This document shows, one piece after another, positions 33,523 through 43,039 of a stretch of DNA of 48,396 bases. Both the position numbers and the translations under genes were made by a program. Position 1 is the first letter of the stretch. The number at the start of each line of letters is the position of its first letter. The notes under the pieces are model-generated. The model ran no database searches and was not told the origin of the DNA. It saw only the letters and a program-made list of their open reading frames with translations. Source of the DNA: Desulfoprunum benzoelyticum (GTDB lineage: Bacteria > Desulfobacterota > Desulfobulbia > Desulfobulbales > Desulfocapsaceae); assembly GCF_014201505.1 (NCBI RefSeq), contig NZ_JACHEO010000023.1:1-48396 (forward strand), in the 5' to 3' direction.

Positions 33523-34236
33523 GGTTCTCCCGCTTGCTGTACCGGGGTGTGAAGACGTCGCGTCAAGGACGGTGAAACTGGCGAAGCCGATTCAGGATTC
33601 CCTGCCTGAAGGATTTTACACGACGTCAGATGAGTTCGATCGAAATGTATCAATGACCTTTTGCGTGAAAAATGACAATGGGTGAATATGGGGGATGAAA
33701 TGGATATCAAATATATCATATCCGGGATTTGGGGTTGTGGAGGGGATCGCGGTTGGCGACGATAGTGAGATGCGTCGGAGGCGTTGGCCTGTGACAAGGC
33801 CCTGGCTTGAAGGCCGGGCAACGCTGACCCCGAGAATCACTCGCCCTGGTTGTTCGTGGTGGTTGGCGCCGGTGGGCAGTGATTCGAGTGCGATGTGGTG
33901 GGTGGCGATGTCAACATGGAGAGGGATGCGTTGCCTCCGTGTGCGGAAGAAGCGGTGTGGAGTGGTATGCGACAAATCAATTGGCATTTGGCTGCTGAAC
34001 GCATAGAATCTGGAGAGGCGTCGATGGAGAACCCGGTTTCCAGCCGTATGGTTCCGGGAACGTCGCCGGATGCGTCACCACAATCCCGTGTGCCGGTCGT
34101 AGCGATGACGATCGACCGCGGCGACAATTCCGGCTTACCGATTTGGGGCACAGCGTCGCCAGCGACGGTTGCCGGCCATCGGCAATGTGGCTGCTTCAGG
34201 TCCCCAGGGCGCAACAACAGGACAATCGGGAAAAAG
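33523..34236. other. Region without a supported gene
   Basis: About 714 bp. Several frames are open on both strands, but none has a family match, a good ribosome site or normal composition. The region separates the minus-strand response regulator from the plus-strand acetyltransferase and may contain promoters for both. Confidence 0.45.
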
Positions 34237-34725
34237 ATGCGTATTGCCAACGAGGGCGATCTGGCGGCGATCGTCTCCATATACAATTCGACCGTTCCGA
34301 CCAGGTTGTCGACCGCCGACACAGCCCCGGTGACGATCGAATCAAGGCGGGACTGGTTCGAGCAGCATCTTCCCGACAGACGGCCGCTGATGGTCCACGA
34401 GCAGGACGACAGGGTCGTCGCCTGGGTCAGTTTTCAGTCGTTTTACGGCCGACCTGCCTATGAGAACACCGCCGAAATCAGCATCTACATCGCTCCCGCC
34501 TGCAGGGGGCAGGGCCTGGGTCGGACCCTGCTGGCCGAGGCCCTGGGCCTGGCTCGACAACTGGGCATCAAGACGGTGATGGGGTTTATCTTTTCCCACA
34601 ATGAACCCAGCCTCCGCCTCTTCAAATCGTTCGGTTTCGCCGAGTGGGGCAGACTGCCCGATGTGGCGGAGATGGACGGCCGGGAATTCAGCCTGTCCAT
34701 CCTGGGAAAACGGGTGAGCCCGTAG
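34237..34725 (+). CDS. GNAT acetyltransferase (phosphinothricin/methionine sulfoximine type)
   Basis: A 162-residue GNAT protein. The opening IANEGDLAAIVSIYNSTV is typical of the PAT/YncA/MddA group, which acetylate L-amino acid analogues such as methionine sulfoximine, phosphinothricin or methionine sulfone. The acetyl-CoA loop is CRGQGLGRTLL (Q/RxxGxG/A), followed by GFIFSHNEPSLRLFKSFGF. ATG 34237 gives the family length; a frame running 114 residues upstream has no similarity. It lies 144 bp before a secreted protein gene. Confidence 0.85.
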   Translation: MRIANEGDLAAIVSIYNSTVPTRLSTADTAPVTIESRRDWFEQHLPDRRPLMVHEQDDRVVAWVSFQSFYGRPAYENTAEISIYIAPACRGQGLGRTLLAEALGLARQLGIKTVMGFIFSHNEPSLRLFKSFGFAEWGRLPDVAEMDGREFSLSILGKRVSP

Positions 34726-34869
34726 GGTATCGGTTCGGAAATACCCGGACCGGCAAGGCCGCATCTCCCCGCAATCGGTCGATCCGCAACCAGTCCCGGC
34801 CGGGACCGCACGTAGTACGCGGTGCCTTTGGCCTGGCGCCGGAACCACACAACATCAAGGATTGAGGAT

Positions 34870-36279
34870 ATGCGTTATCTTGTTGCTCTGTTTTTCATGC
34901 TGGTCGCTCTGGCTGTCACCGGACCGGCTGCCGTTGCTGCCGCGGCCGGACTGCAACCCTGGTCCGAAAATCCCTGGTACTGGAGCTATCGCGGTGAACC
35001 GGTGCTGCTGCTGGGAGGCAGCGATGACGATAGCCTCTTCCAGTGGCCGGAGAAGGATCTTCTCGCCCAACTGGAGCGCCTGGACGCCGCCGGCGGCAAT
35101 GTCATCCGCAACACGATGAGCGACCGCAAGGACAAGGGCTTCGAGGTTTATCCCTTCAAACGCCGCGCCGACGGCCGCTACGACCTCAATGAATGGGACG
35201 AGGAGTACTGGGCGCGGTTCGAGCGCCTGCTCCGGGAGACTTCCAGGCGGCGGATCTTCGTCCAGATCGAGATCTGGGACCGGTTCGATTTCACCGATCA
35301 GGGCGGCAAAAACCGCTGGCAGATCCACCCCTATAATCCGAAGAACAACGTCAATTACGGCTATGAGGAGTCGGGATTCGCCCCGCGCTATCCCGACCAT
35401 CCCGCCGCCAACCGGCAGCCGTTTTTTTTCACCACGCCGAATCAGCGTCATAACCGGACGATCCTGGGTTTCCAGCAGCGTTTCGTCGACCGGATGCTCG
35501 ACCATAGCCTGCGCTACGATCATGTGCTGTACTGCATCGACAACGAGACCAGCGGCGAAGAGGAGTGGGGGCGATACTGGGCCCAGTTCGTCAAGGCCAG
35601 GGCGGTGAAGGCGGGCCGGACGATCTATGTGACCGAGATGTGGGATGACTGGAATCTGAGCGCCGCCCGGCACAAGCGGACGTTCGACCACCCGGAGTTG
35701 TACGGCTTTGTCGATGTCTCGCAGAACAACCACAACCGCGGTCAGAAGCATTGGGATGGGTTCCTTTACGTCCGCCGCTATCTGGCGGAGAGGCCGCGGC
35801 CGATGAACACCACCAAGATCTACGGAGCCGGCACCAGGGCCGGTTCCACCGAACAGGACGGCATCGAGCGCTTCTGGCGCCACCTCCTCGCCGGCGCCGC
35901 TTCGCTGCGCTTCCATCGTCCCGAAGCCGGGCTGGGATTGGGCGACAAGGCGGTCGCGGCCATTCGCGCCGCCCGTAAGCTCGAATCGAAGATCCGGCTG
36001 TGGTCGCTAACCCCGGCCACCGACCTGCTCGCCGACCGGGAACCGAACGAGGCCTATCTCGCTGCCGCCGCCGGCTTCGCCTATGCCCTGTATTTTCCCG
36101 CCGGCGGCGAAGTGCGGCTCGATCTGTCCGCAGGCCGTGGGCCTTGGACCGTCTACTGGATCGATATCGCCTCCGGGGAGTGGGGGCCGAGCCGGCCGCT
36201 CGACGGGGGGGCCGCCACCGTGCTGGCTCCCCCCACCGTGGGCAACTGGGCCGCCGCCATCGTCCGGGGCGCCGATTGA
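34870..36279 (+). CDS. Secreted TIM-barrel (glycoside-hydrolase-like) protein
   Basis: A 469-residue exported protein with a signal peptide (LVALFFMLVALAVTGPAAVAAAA). The body has features of DUF4038/DUF5060-like putative glycoside hydrolases: PVLLLGGSDDDSLFQWP, IFVQIEIWDRFDF, VLYCIDNETSGEEEWG (a strand-end acidic motif, a plausible catalytic Glu/Asp), and YVTEMWDDWN. The C-terminal ~80 residues (YALYFPAGGEVRLDLS, WTVYWIDIASGEW) look like the putative collagen/carbohydrate-binding C-terminal domain common in such proteins. Substrate unknown. ATG 34870 follows GAGG; a frame of 16 residues upstream lacks signal-peptide character. Confidence 0.65.
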   Translation: MRYLVALFFMLVALAVTGPAAVAAAAGLQPWSENPWYWSYRGEPVLLLGGSDDDSLFQWPEKDLLAQLERLDAAGGNVIRNTMSDRKDKGFEVYPFKRRADGRYDLNEWDEEYWARFERLLRETSRRRIFVQIEIWDRFDFTDQGGKNRWQIHPYNPKNNVNYGYEESGFAPRYPDHPAANRQPFFFTTPNQRHNRTILGFQQRFVDRMLDHSLRYDHVLYCIDNETSGEEEWGRYWAQFVKARAVKAGRTIYVTEMWDDWNLSAARHKRTFDHPELYGFVDVSQNNHNRGQKHWDGFLYVRRYLAERPRPMNTTKIYGAGTRAGSTEQDGIERFWRHLLAGAASLRFHRPEAGLGLGDKAVAAIRAARKLESKIRLWSLTPATDLLADREPNEAYLAAAAGFAYALYFPAGGEVRLDLSAGRGPWTVYWIDIASGEWGPSRPLDGGAATVLAPPTVGNWAAAIVRGAD

Positions 36280-36387
36280 GGGCGGCCGTCAAGATCCTGG
36301 GCGGTTGTCGATCTGTGCCGCTCCATCGCGGCCGGAGCAGGGTCAGTGGCCGAAAAACTTTTTTCAACCATCGGTGACGAGTCCGCC

Positions 36388-36978
36388 ATGACTGAACTTC
36401 CCTTCGCCTTTACCCTGTCGCTTCCCGAATGGGCGGTGGCGGGATTCGCCGCCTTGCCGGAATTTGTTGCAACAGCAGAGCAGCGGATGCGCCTGGTCCT
36501 CGCGTTGGCCAGGCGCAACGCCCTGGAGAACAGCGGCGGCCCCTTTGCCGCCGCGGTATTCGAACATGGCAACGGCCGGCTGGTCGCCGTCGGGGTCAAT
36601 CGGGTCATGCCGGCCAATTGCTCCAGCGCCCACGCCGAGGTCATGGCCCTGTCACTGGCACAGCAGCGCCTCCAGGTCTACGACCTGGGAGGGCCAGGGC
36701 AGCCGACGTTCGAGCTGGTGGTCAATTGGCGGCCCTGCGCCATGTGTTTCGGGGCGGTGCTGTGGTCCGGGGTCCGGCGCCTGACCATCGCCGGTAGCGG
36801 GCCGCAGCTCGAGAACCTGACCGGCTTCGACGAGGGGCCGCTGCCGCGGCAATGGCGGGCGGAGCTGGCGAGGCGGGGCATAGTCGTAACGGAAGGGGTC
36901 CTGCGCCGGGAGGCGATAGACCTTTTCCGCTGGTTCGGCGCCAGTGGCCGGACCGTCTACAACGCCCGCCGGGGGTAA
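36388..36978 (+). CDS. Nucleoside deaminase, cytidine/deoxycytidylate deaminase family
   Basis: A 196-residue zinc deaminase. The zinc ligands and catalytic Glu are in SSAHAEVMAL (His, Glu) and WRPCAMCFGAVLW (PCxxC). The family includes guanine deaminases and TadA-like proteins. The residues around it resemble guanine/cytosine deaminases rather than TadA, and the protein is somewhat longer than either. A GTG start at 36346 would add 14 residues. The substrate is not predictable. Confidence 0.82.
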   Translation: MTELPFAFTLSLPEWAVAGFAALPEFVATAEQRMRLVLALARRNALENSGGPFAAAVFEHGNGRLVAVGVNRVMPANCSSAHAEVMALSLAQQRLQVYDLGGPGQPTFELVVNWRPCAMCFGAVLWSGVRRLTIAGSGPQLENLTGFDEGPLPRQWRAELARRGIVVTEGVLRREAIDLFRWFGASGRTVYNARRG

Positions 36979-37258
36979 CCGCGTCGTCGCACCCGGTTCG
37001 CGAATACAAATTCCGGACACTGTCGGACCGACCGACCGTTTTCGCAACGACTTCGCGGTGCCGACCCCGATCATGCGAAATCCTTCGATCGTCTCACTCC
37101 GGCCGAAATCCTTCAGACCAGACATCCGGCACCATCCGGAAGGAGCACGGGGCCCTGGAATACTGGGAATGCCCGGGAAACGACCTCGATATCAGGGCTA
37201 TGCCGTCGTTCCGGAGGACAATCGACTGCGGTGTCGTCCATGACCGGCAACTTATGAC

Positions 37259-37543
37259 TCAAGATCCCAGTTTGATGAAGATCTCGTCGATAGTATCCTG
37301 ATTGATTCCCTGACCTTTCATAACCTTTCTGGCGTGTTCGGCAAATTCGAGCCTTTTCACCGCCGCTTTATTGTTCATCAACCCTTGATGAACGAAGCAG
37401 TTGATGATCGAGGCGGCGTCGGTATCCTCGAGCGCTGCGGTTCTGTTGATCTGCTCGAGCAATTCCGTCGGCATCTCCAAGGTCATCGTCGTGACTGGTT
37501 TGCCGGCATATTCAGCTTGTATATGACATACTAATTCCTTCAT
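37259..37543 (-). CDS. Small protein with ribbon-helix-helix-like core, unrecognised
   Basis: A 94-residue protein preceded by GAGGAGGATCC, a strong ribosome site, so it is likely real. The centre, TMTLEMPTELLEQINRTAALEDTDAASIINCFVHQGL, has the strand-helix-helix spacing of CopG/Arc-type DNA-binding proteins. The C-terminus (FAEHARKVMKGQGIN, QDTIDEIF) is helical. It could be a small transcription factor or an antitoxin, but no toxin gene adjoins. It lies 890 bp before and divergent to the fdnG gene, so it may bind the repeat array upstream of fdnG (speculative). Confidence 0.6.
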   Translation of the reverse strand: MKELVCHIQAEYAGKPVTTMTLEMPTELLEQINRTAALEDTDAASIINCFVHQGLMNNKAAVKRLEFAEHARKVMKGQGINQDTIDEIFIKLGS

Positions 37544-38433
37544 GGCGGATCCTCCTCTGGGTAGAAGACTTCCTCTCGTCCGGGGTGCATATCCGTCTGG
37601 AATGCAGGCCATTCCGGTCGTACTTAGGAATACAGATAGGTATGGCTGGCGAAATATCAAGACGACGGCGCGACAGGGCCGTCGGCAATGGGGGTAGTGA
37701 TCGGTTCATCGTTTTCCTCGTTGATTTTGTGCATATCGGGTCTTATGGTCTGCAGGTCATCGGAAAACATGACGGCAGGGTAACGGCCTGGCCTGATCCG
37801 GGTCGCACTTCCGGCCGTGACGATGATTACCTATGCTGCACACTCTCTTTCGGTCTTGCTTTTCTAGCCGTTTTTGTCAGAATTGGTTTGTTTTTGTTTT
37901 CAGGGTTGACAGCCGGAAATAATCCCGTATTTTTCGATCTGAAAGAGGTTGTTCAAGCCTTTCAGGGGGTTATGTAGGTAATATCCCTACATGATTTTCA
38001 GCAATATCCTTACGCTCCACTCAGGATAATCCCTACCGTTTCCTGGGGTCCTTCCTTACGCCTGCTTCGGCAATATCCTTACATAAAAAAAGGCAATTGC
38101 CTGATTTTCTTCTCATCGTCATCTTTCTATAGTGAGCATTGATAGTTGGAGAGTTACGTCCGCTGTTTTGCGTCGACGGGTACTCCGGCTTTCTCGTTAT
38201 GAATGTCGAGGTTGTCTCGCATCCATGATGAATGCACCTGATCCGGTTGCCTCGTGTCGGGAGGGGGAGGGGCCGGTGGGCGCGGCAGTATACGGGATCC
38301 GGTCCGGGCAGGATGTGCCGGGCTTCACATTACTTAGCTCACTTGTGCTGAACAAGAAAGGAGAGTCATGATCGACAACCGGAGCAACAATAAAACCCGG
38401 GAACCTAATCCTCAAAACCAGAAGGAGGCTTCA
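37544..38433. promoter_or_regulatory. Long control region upstream of the FDH operon
   Basis: No gene is supported in these 890 bp; one open frame (37585-37977) has no ribosome site or family. It contains the 23-bp-period array at 37978-38092, the palindrome AGGCAATTGCCT at 38091-38102, and a -10-like TATAGT at 38128. A short ATG frame starts at 38368 in phase with fdnG, but ATG 38434 is the likely start. Confidence 0.55.
37978..38092 (+). repeat. Five direct repeats with exact 23-bp spacing upstream of fdnG
   Basis: The unit is GCAATATCCTTAC (two near-perfect copies, three degenerate). The trailing TAC triplets lie at 37988, 38011, 38034, 38057 and 38080, each exactly 23 bp apart. The first unit also forms the palindrome ATGTAGG-N7-CCTACAT (37972-37992). 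The array is 340 bp before the fdnG start. The regular period suggests a cooperative regulator binding about every two helical turns. Confidence 0.75.
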
Positions 38434-41400
38434 ATGGGAGTATCAAGACGGGATTTTCTCAAGCTGTCAGGCGGCACCGTTCTGGTTGCATCGCTTGGCG
38501 TCAACCTCGACCCTGCAAAGGCCTATGCCAAGGATCTGAGGATCAAGAACGCCAAAGTGACAACGACGGTCTGCCCCTACTGTTCGGTAGGGTGCGGCAT
38601 ACTCGTGTACGCCGAGAACGGCAAGGTCATTCAGGTCGAGGGCGATCCTGAACATCCGATCAATGAAGGGACGCTCTGTTCCAAGGGCTCTTCGCTGGTG
38701 CAGATGGCGAACAACGACACCCGCCTCACCAAACCGATGTACCGTGAGCCCGGTGGAACGGCGTGGAAGGAAGTCGAGTGGGACTGGGCCCTGGACCGTA
38801 TCGCCCGCCTGGTCAAAGACGCTCGGGACAAGAGCTTCAAGACGGTCTCCAAGGCCAAGGTCAAGGAGAAACAGCCCGACGGCACCGAGATCGAGGTCGA
38901 GAAGGAGTTCGTGGTCAACCGGACGGACGCCATCGCCCATATCGGCAGCGCCGCCCTTGACAACGAGGAATGCTATCTGCTGCAGAAACTGGTGAGGTCC
39001 TGGGGCCTGGTGTACATAGAACACCAGGCGCGTATCTGACACAGCGCAACTGTTGCGGCTCTGGCAGAGTCGTTCGGACGCGGTGCAATGACCAATCACT
39101 GGATCGACCTGAAAAACGCCGATGTCATCCTGGCGATGGGCGGGAATCCAGCCTCCAATCATCCTATCTCCATGAAGTGGATCATGCGGGCCCGCGAAAA
39201 GGGCGCGAAACTGATCTGTGTTGACCCCCGCTTTTCGCAGACCGCCGCAAAAGCGGATCTCTATGCCCCCCTCCGTTCAGGAACGGATATCGCCTTCCTC
39301 GGCGGCATGATCAATTACATCCTCGACAACGAGCTCTACTTCAAGGAATACGTCGTCAACTACACCAACGCCTCGTTCCTGGTGAATCCGGAATTCAAGG
39401 GCCCGGCGGAACTGGACGGCCTGTTCTCCGGCTACAACGAGCAGAAACGCAACTACGACAAGACGACCTGGTCGTTCCAGAAGGATGAGAACGGCATCGC
39501 CTTGAAGGATCCGACCCTCCAGGATCCGAACTGCGTCTTTCAGCTCCTGAAGAAACATTATGCCCGGTACACCCCGGAGAAAGTCTCCGGTATCACCGGC
39601 ACCCCCCTCGATAAACTGCTCGAGGTCTACAAACTCTACGCCTCCACCGGCACACCGGACCGGGTCGGGACCGAGTGCTACGCCATGGGCTGGACTCAGC
39701 ATACCGTCGGCACCCAGAACATCAGGGCGATGACCATCATCCAGCAGTTGCTCGGCAATATGGGCATGGCCGGCGGCGGCATCAACGCGCTGCGCGGTGA
39801 AGCCAATGTTCAGGGCTCCACCGACTACGGTCTGCTGTTCCACATCCTCCCCGGCTACAACCCCACGCCGAACGCGTCCCTGGTCGACCTGGCCACGTAC
39901 AACGAGAAGAACACCCCGACGACGAAGGAACCGCAAAGCGTCAACTGGTGGTCCAACCGGCCCAAGTACGTCGTCAGCTATCTCAAGGCCGTCTATGGCG
40001 ACGCCGCGACCAGGGAAAATGATTTCGGCTACTCCTGGTTGCCGAAACTGGATGTGGGTCAGAATGCTTCATGGCTGATGATCTTCGATAAAATGCTGAA
40101 GGGAGAGTTCGACGGCTTCTTCGCCTGGGGTCAGAACCCGGCATGTTCGGGCGCCAACTCCAACAAAACCCGCCAGGCCCTGACCAAGCTCAAATGGATG
40201 GTCAATGTCAACCTCTACGACAACGAGACCGGGTCCTTCTGGCGCGGCCCCGGCATGAACCCCAAGGACATTCAGACCGAAGTCTTCATGCTGCCGTGCG
40301 CCTCGTCGGTGGAAAAAGAGGGGAGTATCTCCAACTCCGGACGTTGGGCGCAGTGGCGTTACAAGGCCGTTGAGCCGGTCGGCCAGTCCCTGCCCGATGC
40401 CGAGATCATGAACGAGCTGTATTTCAAGGTCAAGGAGCTGTACAAGAAGGAAGGCGGCGCCTATCCCGACCCGATCGTCAATCTGAGCTGGGACTACGGG
40501 GAACGCGATGCGGCCGGCAAGATCAAGCACGTCGACATTCATGCCGTCGCCAAGGAGATCAACGGCTACTTCCTTCAGGATGTCTATGACACGAAGGTCG
40601 ATCCGCCCAAGCTCATCGGCAAAAAAGGGGATCTGGTCACCAGTTTCCCGTCGCTGCAGGCAGACGGCTCCACCTCGAGCGGCAACTGGCTCTACTGCAA
40701 CTCCTATATCCTGAAGGACGGCAAAGAGGTCAACATGATGGCGCGGCGGGGCAAGGACGACCCGACGGGCCTCGGTCTCTTTTCGGGTTGGACCTGGTCA
40801 TGGCCGGTCAACCGGAGGGTCATCTACAACCGGGCCTCGGTCGATCTCAACGGTCAGCCGTGGGATCCGAAACGGCCGCTGCTCAAATTCAATGCGACGA
40901 AGCTGAGTCCCACCGGCACGCCCGGTGTCTGGGAGGGTGATGTCGTCGACGGCGGCGGCGGGCCGGCAGGATCGCCCACCGGCAAATTGCCGTTCATCAT
41001 GAAGCCCGACGGGATCGCTTCGATCTTCGGTCCCGGTCTCGCGGAAGGTCCGTTCCCTGAGCATTACGAGGCCCTGGAGTGTCCGCTCGAAGAGAACTCG
41101 ATGTCCAAACAGCGGGTCAATCCGACGATCAAGATTTTCGGCGACGAGATGGATGCCGCCTTCTCCTGCGATGCCCGGTACCCATTCGTCTGTTCCACCT
41201 ACCGGGTCTCGGAGCACTGGCAGACCGGCTGTATGACGCGGCACTGCTCATGGCTGCTGGAGATGCAGCCGCAGAACTTCGTCGAAATGAGCGTTGAACT
41301 GGCCAAGGAACTGGGAATGACGAACGGCGAGACGGTTGTCGTCGCCTCCGGCCGCGGCGAGGTCAAGGCGGTCGTGCTGGTTTCCGAGCGGTTCAAACCC

Positions 41401-41577
41401 TTCAAGATCGAGAACTCGACGGTGCATCAGGTCGGTGTTCCCTGGCATTTCGGCTGGCAGTTCCCTGAGGACGGCAGCGGCTATGACAGCGCGAATCTGC
41501 TCACGCCAAACGTGGGCGACGCGAATACAATGATACCCGAGTCGAAGGCCTTCATGGTCAACGTCCGGAAGGCATAG
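38434..41577 (+). CDS. fdnG: Selenocysteine formate dehydrogenase-N-type alpha subunit (TGA 39037-39039 = Sec), Tat-exported
   Basis: A 1047-residue periplasmic formate dehydrogenase catalytic subunit. The Tat signal is SRRDFLKLSGG followed by a hydrophobic stretch and an AYAK cut region. The FdhA [4Fe-4S] motif CPYCSVGCGILVYAENGK is near residue 50. Sec at residue 202 is in ARI-U-HSATVA, the usual catalytic site (E. coli FdnG has Sec196). The standard code truncates the protein here. Downstream are WIDLKNADVILAMGGNPASN, the bis-MGD contacts and the C-terminal molybdopterin dinucleotide-binding domain. I chose ATG 38434 with GAAGGAGG; ATG 38368 is in frame, with its own GGAGAG, and would add 22 residues before the Tat motif. 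The hairpin after TGA does not carry a plain GGTC loop (see findings). It is the first gene of the operon with fdnH and fdnI. Confidence 0.95.
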
Positions 41578-41587
41578 GGGGTGAATC

Positions 41588-42358
41588 ATGGCCAACGAAA
41601 ACTCGAAAAACCGTAAAGCGATCCTCGTCACCCCGGAGCTGTGCATCGGTTGCAGGGCATGCCAGGTTGCCTGCAAGTCCTGGAACCAGCTGCCGGGAAT
41701 CAAAACCAAGAACAACGGCAGTTACCAGAATCCACCGGACCTGGCCAGCGCCGCCTACAACATCATCCGCTACAATGAGGTCCCGTCGCAGGACAACCCT
41801 GTTCGCTGGCTCTTCGTCAGCCGGCGGTGCATGCACTGCGATGATGCAGGCTGCATGAAGATCTGTCCGTCCGGGGCATTGTACAAAACCGACGAAGGCG
41901 CCGTGGCCTTCGACCGCGACAAGTGCATCGGCTGCAAGCTCTGCGTCACCGCCTGTCCCTTCGACGTCCCCCGCTACGATGCCGATGGCAAGGTCACCAA
42001 ATGCCATCTCTGCTTCGACCGTATCGGCGCCGGCATGAGTCCGGCCTGCGTCAAAACCTGTCCGACCGGGGCGTTGAAATACGGCGACCGGGAGGAGCTT
42101 ATCAGCACCGCCAGGAAGGATGGTTTCGCCACCCTCTACGGCGAACAGGACCTGGGCGGCCTGGGTTCGGTCTACGCCTTCAAGGAGGAGCCGAAACTCT
42201 ACGGCATGGTCGAAAACCCTGCGATCCCGAGCAGTGTCAATTTCTGGCATACGTATCTGAAACCGCTCTCCGTCATTGGTCTGGGCGGCGTGGTCGCCGC
42301 CGCGGCGATCCACTATCTGGCCATTGGCCCCCACAAGGATAACGAAGAGGAGGTGTGA
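41588..42358 (+). CDS. fdnH: Formate dehydrogenase beta subunit, four [4Fe-4S] clusters
   Basis: A 256-residue electron-transfer subunit. Four cluster motifs are seen: CIGCRACQVAC, CMHCDDAGCMKIC, CIGCKLCVTACP and CHLCFDRIGAGMSPACVKTCP. One C-terminal hydrophobic segment (VIGLGGVVAAAAIHYLAIG) probably anchors it to the inner membrane. It carries electrons from FdnG to the cytochrome b subunit. It begins 10 bp after fdnG. Confidence 0.95.
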   Translation: MANENSKNRKAILVTPELCIGCRACQVACKSWNQLPGIKTKNNGSYQNPPDLASAAYNIIRYNEVPSQDNPVRWLFVSRRCMHCDDAGCMKICPSGALYKTDEGAVAFDRDKCIGCKLCVTACPFDVPRYDADGKVTKCHLCFDRIGAGMSPACVKTCPTGALKYGDREELISTARKDGFATLYGEQDLGGLGSVYAFKEEPKLYGMVENPAIPSSVNFWHTYLKPLSVIGLGGVVAAAAIHYLAIGPHKDNEEEV

Positions 42359-42360
42359 TT

Positions 42361-42966
42361 ATGGCTGAGATGGTAAGAAAAGAAAGTGGTGGTGCAATTT
42401 TAAACCACTGGATGCTGGCTATAAGCTGCATCCTGCTGATCGTCACCGGATTCGCCTTCCTTTTCCATCTGGACGGCGTCGGCGCCGTCTTCGGCGGTTA
42501 CGAGACCATGAAGACGGTGCACAACTGGGTCGGCGTCGTCTTTGGCGTGTCCCTGGTGTTCACCATGTTCCAGTATTTAGGGGACTCACTGAAATACGAC
42601 GCCGATGACGCCCAATGGTTCAAGGTGGCGGGAGGGTATCTGTCCCACAAGGTCAAAGTGCCGCCGATGGGCAAGCATAATCCCGGGCAGAAACTTTATT
42701 ATCTGGGTATTGTAATTTTCGGGATCGCCATTGCCCTTTCCGGTCTCGGCATCTGGCTGATGAAGGACAATGCGACGATTATGCTCCTGTCACACCTGGT
42801 ACATAATGTTTCTTTCGTTTTCTTCTGCATCATGGTCCCTGTTCACATTTATCTCAGCACCCTGGCCAACCCTGGAACGCTGCAGATCATGACAACCGGC
42901 ATGGTGCCGCTTGAGCTCGCCAAAAAGAGATATCCCAAGTGGATGAAAGCGATTGGGAAAATGTAA
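42361..42966 (+). CDS. fdnI: Formate dehydrogenase gamma subunit, cytochrome b
   Basis: A 201-residue membrane cytochrome b with four hydrophobic segments. Haem-ligand-like His residues are in the helix-one NHWMLAISC, helix-two VHNWVGVVFG and helix-four VHNVSFVFFCIMVPVHIYLS regions, as in FdnI-type cytochromes. It passes electrons to the quinone pool and completes the FdnGHI complex. ATG 42361 has AGGAGG upstream; its start is 2 bp after fdnH. A strong terminator follows at 43001. Confidence 0.92.
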   Translation: MAEMVRKESGGAILNHWMLAISCILLIVTGFAFLFHLDGVGAVFGGYETMKTVHNWVGVVFGVSLVFTMFQYLGDSLKYDADDAQWFKVAGGYLSHKVKVPPMGKHNPGQKLYYLGIVIFGIAIALSGLGIWLMKDNATIMLLSHLVHNVSFVFFCIMVPVHIYLSTLANPGTLQIMTTGMVPLELAKKRYPKWMKAIGKM

Positions 42967-43000
42967 TAGTATTGTCTGATCAATAGTCAAATTCAAGGAA

Positions 43001-43029
43001 AGAGGGGATAGATGCTATCCCCTCTTTTT
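43001..43029 (+). terminator. Rho-independent terminator after fdnI
   Basis: A perfect 11-bp stem (AGAGGGGATAG/CTATCCCCTCT) with an ATG loop, then T residues. The next gene starts only 11 bp beyond, so it may be an attenuator rather than a full stop. Confidence 0.9.
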
Positions 43030-43039
43030 GGTGAAAATA

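Noticed and set aside
37585..37977. A 130-residue frame upstream of fdnG
   Set aside because: It has no ribosome site and runs into the repeat array; the hydrophobic end is from AT-rich DNA.
37978..38092. The 23-bp-period repeat as a CRISPR array
   Set aside because: Repeats are degenerate, spacers only about 10 bp, and there are no cas genes.
39037..39090. fdnG as two separate genes with a real stop
   Set aside because: The sequence across the TGA is continuous FDH active-site sequence; only Sec readthrough explains both halves.
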